This document shows positions 60,400-64,000 of a stretch of 64,000 nucleotides of DNA, in pieces. The stretch is taken from assembly GCF_003852525.1 (NCBI RefSeq), contig NZ_QAJL01000001.1:668983-732982 (forward strand), given 5' to 3'. Each line of letters begins with the position of its first letter. Within the stretch, counting starts at the first letter, position 1. A program made the translations under genes and the position numbers. Source of the DNA: Pedobacter sp. KBW06 (GTDB lineage Bacteria > Bacteroidota > Bacteroidia > Sphingobacteriales > Sphingobacteriaceae). The notes beneath the pieces are model-generated. The model was not told where the DNA came from and searched no databases. It was given only the letters and a program-made list of their open reading frames with translations.

Positions 60400-61494
60400 A
60401 TGTCACAGAAAAAATTAGTTAGTCCCTTTATTCATGAAAACATTTCTTTTGCTAACAGGGTTGTCATGGCTCCTATGAATCGCCGCAGGGCGGTTAAAGG
60501 AATTCCTCCCCTATCTATGGTTACCTATTATCAGCAAAGGGCCAGCGCAGGATTATTAATAACAGATAATATTGCCATTTCTTCCAATGGTGTTGCTTAT
60601 ATGGATACGCCTGGAATATACAATGAGGAACAAAAAAATGCCTGGAAAAAAGTGGTAGATGCAGTACATGCAAAGGGAGGAAAAATCTTTGCTCAGTTGG
60701 TACAGGCAGGTCGTATCGGACATCCGGCCATACAAAACAATGAGCCTTTGGTAGCGCCATCGGCAATACCAGTGAAGGAAACCATTCGGATTCCTGACCA
60801 TACTTATCAGCTCATGACCATGCCGGTTTCTATACACATTGATGAAATTCCATTTTGGGTAAATGCTTTTAAACAGGCCACAATAAATGCATTGGAAGCA
60901 GGTTTTGATGGTGTTGAAATTCATGCAGCACATGGCTTTCTGATTGATCAGTTTATCAATCCGCTTAGCAATACCAGAACAGATGAATACGGAGGAAGTA
61001 TCCGGAACAGAACGCGTTTTTTGATGGAGGTAATGCAGGAAGTAGTTGCTGTGGCCGGGAAAAATAAAGTAGGCATCAGGCTTTCGCCTTTTCGTGAAAT
61101 CTATGATTTGAAACCTTATCCGGAAGAGTTGGCAACACACCAGTATATTCTTGAAGAATTACAGAAACTGGATATTTTATACCTCCACTTTTCTAATGCA
61201 ATTACAAATGGGCAGGACTCTATTCCGGTGAGTTTTCTGCACAACGCAAGAAAGTTTTTTAAAAACATCATGATGATTGCCGGTGGCTTTACAGTAGAAA
61301 CTGCCGAAGAGATCTTGCAAAATCAGTTGGTAGATTTTGTAGCTTTTGGCAAACTCTATATTTCAAACCCGGATTTGGTGGAACGCATAAAAAATGATGG
61401 TCCGTTAGCAGAATGGGATGAGGAAACATTCTATCATGGTGGAGACAAAGGTTATATTGATTATCCGGAAATGATTTTAAGTAAACCCCGTTAA
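60400..61494 (+). CDS. Old Yellow Enzyme-family NADH:flavin oxidoreductase
   Basis: 364 residues from the ATG at 60400 (MSQKKLVSPFIHENIS), the usual start; the frame from 60304 overlaps the divergent AraC gene. TIM-barrel landmarks: NRVVMAPMNRRRA, AQLVQAGRIGHPA, VEIHAAHGFLIDQF and NTRTDEYGGSIRNRTRF, then VDFVAFGKLYISNPDLVER near the end. The His-Ala-Ala-His catalytic pair is visible. The family reduces alkenes conjugated to carbonyl or nitro groups. It is likely controlled by the divergent AraC gene. Confidence 0.93.
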   Translation: MSQKKLVSPFIHENISFANRVVMAPMNRRRAVKGIPPLSMVTYYQQRASAGLLITDNIAISSNGVAYMDTPGIYNEEQKNAWKKVVDAVHAKGGKIFAQLVQAGRIGHPAIQNNEPLVAPSAIPVKETIRIPDHTYQLMTMPVSIHIDEIPFWVNAFKQATINALEAGFDGVEIHAAHGFLIDQFINPLSNTRTDEYGGSIRNRTRFLMEVMQEVVAVAGKNKVGIRLSPFREIYDLKPYPEELATHQYILEELQKLDILYLHFSNAITNGQDSIPVSFLHNARKFFKNIMMIAGGFTVETAEEILQNQLVDFVAFGKLYISNPDLVERIKNDGPLAEWDEETFYHGGDKGYIDYPEMILSKPR

Positions 61495-61498
61495 AAGT

Positions 61499-61526
61499 AA
61501 CCATTCCGGCTATGGCCGGAATGGTT
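61499..61526. terminator. Bidirectional terminator
   Basis: AACCATTCCGGC (61499-61510) pairs perfectly with GCCGGAATGGTT (61515-61526), a 12-bp stem with a 4-base loop, between the convergent Old Yellow Enzyme and TonB-dependent receptor genes. Confidence 0.88.
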
Positions 61527-61535
61527 AAAAAGCGA

Positions 61536-64000
61536 CTAAAAAGTATACCTGAGTCCAAACTGAAGCTGAACTCTTGAATTAAAATAATCTATACTATATG
61601 GTTTACCAGGGTTATTAAAGGTAAACGAAGGATAATTACCCAAATTTTGCTGTGGAGGAAACAATGAAGGGCTCAAGCCCACACTACTTGTGGAGTTAAA
61701 ATTATTAGGGGAGAAATACTGAACACCCCATTCTTTATTCATCAGATTGGTCAGGTTCAGCACATCAGCGGTTAGCGTAACAAATTGCTTTTTATCCCTT
61801 GTCACAAACACATCATGCGACAGGTGCAGATCCGCCTGCACATTCCATGGTGTTCTTCCAGTATTACGCTCTGTATACTTCCCTCTCCTGCTGCTCAGGT
61901 ATTCATTTCCATCGATGAAAGCATTAAACTCTGCAGCCTGCTGTGTTGCCGTTCTTCCGGGGATGTCTTTAAAATAACGGACTGCCTCCGCAGCAAGCGG
62001 AATATAAGTTAAACTCACCTGCTGTGGCAGGCCTTGTACACTTCCGTTTACAATCCCATAAGTAAAAGGGCTGCCCGATTGTGCGCTAAAGAACAGACTG
62101 ATATTCGTTTTACCCGCTTTTTCCCATTGATGGTCGTAGCTGATGCTGGACACGATACGGTGACGGATGTCAAAGTTACTATAGCTCAGCGAAGGCTTGT
62201 TCGGTACCAGAGCCTGATTCAGTTGCCAGTTGCTTTCCATCGAGTTACGCACCCCATTACTCAGGTCTTTAGACTGTCCGTAGGTATAGGAGGCACTGAC
62301 ATTTAAACCCTTTGCAAATGTTTTGGCGATGGTAGCGCTAAGGCTGTAGCGATAACCTTCAGAGGTGTTGCTCAACAGGTAAGTATTGGAAAAACGGGGA
62401 TCAACCGTACCACTGTAAACCGGTTGTTGTTTCTCCTTGTCATAGCCATAATACAAGGGGTTGTCTTTGGTGTTCAGCTGCTGGAACAATACATCTTTTA
62501 AGCTTTTGGTATACATCCCTTCCAGCGTAAAACGCCAGTTGCTTTCTGTTTCATAATCAATTCCCAAACTGCCCCGCAATACCTTCGGCATGACAAAATC
62601 ATTATCGATCAGGTCTACCTGGGTACGTCCGCTGCCCGGATCATTAATTACCGTTCCGTTTTGCCCGATAAAACCGGCAATTCCGTTCGGGTTTGGTTTT
62701 ACCGGATCTGTTCCGGGTACGAAAGGCTGCTGATCGGCTTTCTGGTCAATAGCGCCAAAGTTGTTACCGGTATTGTAATAAGCATAGGCAAGCCAGGCAA
62801 AAGGAATACGGCCGGTAAACATGCCCAGTCCACCCCTGAAAATAAGTTTCTGGTTAGCCAGGGCATCATACCTGAAACCCAAACGCGGCGACAACTGTAC
62901 CTGATTTAAGAACTTATTCTGGATGCGGTTTAGCGGCGTATAGGTATAGGTATTTCCAAAATTCGGATCGGTCATGATGTTGCGCAGCTTATCGCTTAGC
63001 GCCGGCATGGTTGGCAGGTGGACAAAATCGGCCCTCAATCCGGGTGTGATGCTCAGCTGATCCGTAATACGGAATTCATCCTGCAGGTACAGACTGTACA
63101 TGTTCACCTTAAAATCTGCCGCGGGCTTATTCAGCAGCTCATTCCTGTCGTTATTCTGATAATTATAGCTCCCCCTTACCCGGTATGGATTGTTGTTCAC
63201 ATAATCTTCAATGCTCAGATAATCTACCCGGCCATTCCAGGCATTCACAAAACCATATTTAATATTGTACAGCTCATTGTGCGTACCTACTAATATTTTA
63301 TGACGCCCTTTGGTCCAGTTCAGATTGGCGGTGAATTCCCAGGTCTGCTGTTTCATGTTAAAGACACTGGCTTCCCGGTCTGTACCAAAATAAATGGTCG
63401 TTCCCGGTGTACGGCCCATAATCTGTACCTGGGGCAAAGTCGGATCAGCCAGGGGATCGCGACTGTCCTTCACATTTGTAAAACCAACGATCAGGTTGGC
63501 CGACAACTCATTATTGAACCGGCTTTTTAATTCGGCCACAGTGCTGCTCTGATTGTTTTCCTGCAAAAAAGCCATGCTGCTGAAACGGAAGTCCTGCTGG
63601 TCGCGGTCCATATGCGTGGCTTTGCTGAAAATGGTATTGTTCCTGATGGCCAGCTGATGCCTGTCGCTGATGTTCCAGTCCAGGCGGTTAAAGAACTTCT
63701 GTGATTTGCTCCAGGTGTTAAATACCCCTGCAGTACCCAGGTCTACCTGACTGCCGTAACGTGTTTTTGTGGCAGTTTCAATGGCCTGTGCATCTGTCAC
63801 GCTAAATATATGCCCGGTTTCGGTGATCCCTGCATACAATTGCGTCGGGTCTTGCCGACGGGTAATTTCCTCATTGCTAAAAAAGAAAAGTTTATTTTTT
63901 AGGATCGGGAAGCCTACGCGAAAGCCCGTCTGGTAATCGTAAAAGTCGCTGTTCATTTTGCCAAGACCACCTGCCCGGTCGCTGCCGGTAATGGCGGCAT
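61536..64000 (-). CDS. TonB-dependent outer-membrane receptor (Oar-like), 5' end missing
   Basis: The frame is open to base 64000, so the start is outside the window; the first visible residues (AITGSDRAGGLGKMNSDFYDYQ) precede GFRVGFPILKNKLFFFSNEE, the plug-to-barrel border typical of Oar-like TonB-dependent receptors. About 821 residues are visible, made of beta-barrel strands and ending QLQFGLRYTF, with the terminal phenylalanine used by the BAM machinery. No SusD gene is paired in the window. The carboxypeptidase-like and plug domains must lie beyond the edge. The substrate is unknown; a terminator follows. Confidence 0.93.
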   Translation of the reverse strand, partial: AAITGSDRAGGLGKMNSDFYDYQTGFRVGFPILKNKLFFFSNEEITRRQDPTQLYAGITETGHIFSVTDAQAIETATKTRYGSQVDLGTAGVFNTWSKSQKFFNRLDWNISDRHQLAIRNNTIFSKATHMDRDQQDFRFSSMAFLQENNQSSTVAELKSRFNNELSANLIVGFTNVKDSRDPLADPTLPQVQIMGRTPGTTIYFGTDREASVFNMKQQTWEFTANLNWTKGRHKILVGTHNELYNIKYGFVNAWNGRVDYLSIEDYVNNNPYRVRGSYNYQNNDRNELLNKPAADFKVNMYSLYLQDEFRITDQLSITPGLRADFVHLPTMPALSDKLRNIMTDPNFGNTYTYTPLNRIQNKFLNQVQLSPRLGFRYDALANQKLIFRGGLGMFTGRIPFAWLAYAYYNTGNNFGAIDQKADQQPFVPGTDPVKPNPNGIAGFIGQNGTVINDPGSGRTQVDLIDNDFVMPKVLRGSLGIDYETESNWRFTLEGMYTKSLKDVLFQQLNTKDNPLYYGYDKEKQQPVYSGTVDPRFSNTYLLSNTSEGYRYSLSATIAKTFAKGLNVSASYTYGQSKDLSNGVRNSMESNWQLNQALVPNKPSLSYSNFDIRHRIVSSISYDHQWEKAGKTNISLFFSAQSGSPFTYGIVNGSVQGLPQQVSLTYIPLAAEAVRYFKDIPGRTATQQAAEFNAFIDGNEYLSSRRGKYTERNTGRTPWNVQADLHLSHDVFVTRDKKQFVTLTADVLNLTNLMNKEWGVQYFSPNNFNSTSSVGLSPSLFPPQQNLGNYPSFTFNNPGKPYSIDYFNSRVQLQFGLRYTF

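Noticed and set aside
60556-61140. 194-codon open frame on the - strand inside the Old Yellow Enzyme gene
   Set aside because: Antisense to clear family motifs and cysteine-rich by chance; no start context or conservation signal.

Overview
The window reads as chromosomal DNA of a Bacteroidota bacterium of the Sphingobacteriaceae type; a Pedobacter-like genome is my inference from gene content only. Reasons: a SusC/SusD outer-membrane pair with a DUF4843 lipoprotein and a PKD-like lipoprotein, several -7 elements of the form TAnnTTTG, A-rich instead of Shine-Dalgarno leaders, DUF4369/TlpA proteins, and many AraC and Crp/Fnr regulators. I see no rRNA, tRNA, insertion sequence, phage gene or CRISPR array.

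Layout. 1-4517 (+) is the 3' part of an operon that enters from the left: a partial DUF4369-like protein, a TlpA-type thioredoxin, a two-domain glycosyltransferase and a short LanC-like protein without the usual zinc ligands. This resembles the tail of a peptide natural-product locus whose precursor would lie off the window. 4538-12161 (-) holds an RbsD/FucU-like lipoprotein, a Tat-exported GH116 enzyme, a GH95-like enzyme (the last two share an upstream motif pair) and a C39-like/VKOR/thioredoxin fusion. 12.4-18.4 kb is mixed housekeeping and accessory genes: ABM monooxygenase, Tam, DUF937-OmpA, esterase, GNAT and a MocR regulator. 18.4-24.0 kb is a sugar locus: MFS porter, long mannose-6-phosphate isomerase, GntR/UTRA regulator and a six-hairpin glycosidase, with three related palindromes that suggest one regulon.

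24.3-29.4 kb (+) is a TetR-ABC-HlyD-TolC export operon whose ATPase has an intact Walker A but altered Q-loop, signature, Walker B and H-loop. 29.5-35.9 kb (-) carries small enzymes and two Crp/Fnr regulators; two CRP-like sites precede a five-gene operon (YceI, tautomerase, SDR, NTF2-like, nitronate monooxygenase). 35.9-42.3 kb holds a multi-PAS histidine kinase, a flavin monooxygenase, a serine hydrolase, a small lipoprotein and a VOC protein.

42.6-50.1 kb (-) is a SusC/SusD/DUF4843/PKD operon. Just upstream of susC I found an unlisted 59-codon ORF (49953-50132) ending in five cysteines within its last eight residues. Between it and susC lie several inverted repeats, two of which can pair alternatively, and a T tract. 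Upstream are a 15-bp palindrome and three copies of AACTTAACA at exact 22-bp spacing. This is the best candidate for something undescribed: a modified-peptide precursor or a cysteine-sensing leader coupled to a TonB-dependent transporter.

50.6-55.3 kb has a GNAT gene and a DinB-DnaE mutagenesis pair with a palindrome against its -7 element. 55.5-61.5 kb has GNAT, TfoX-like, three AraC regulators, an NmrA-like protein and an Old Yellow Enzyme. 61.5-64 kb is a TonB-dependent receptor that runs off the right edge.
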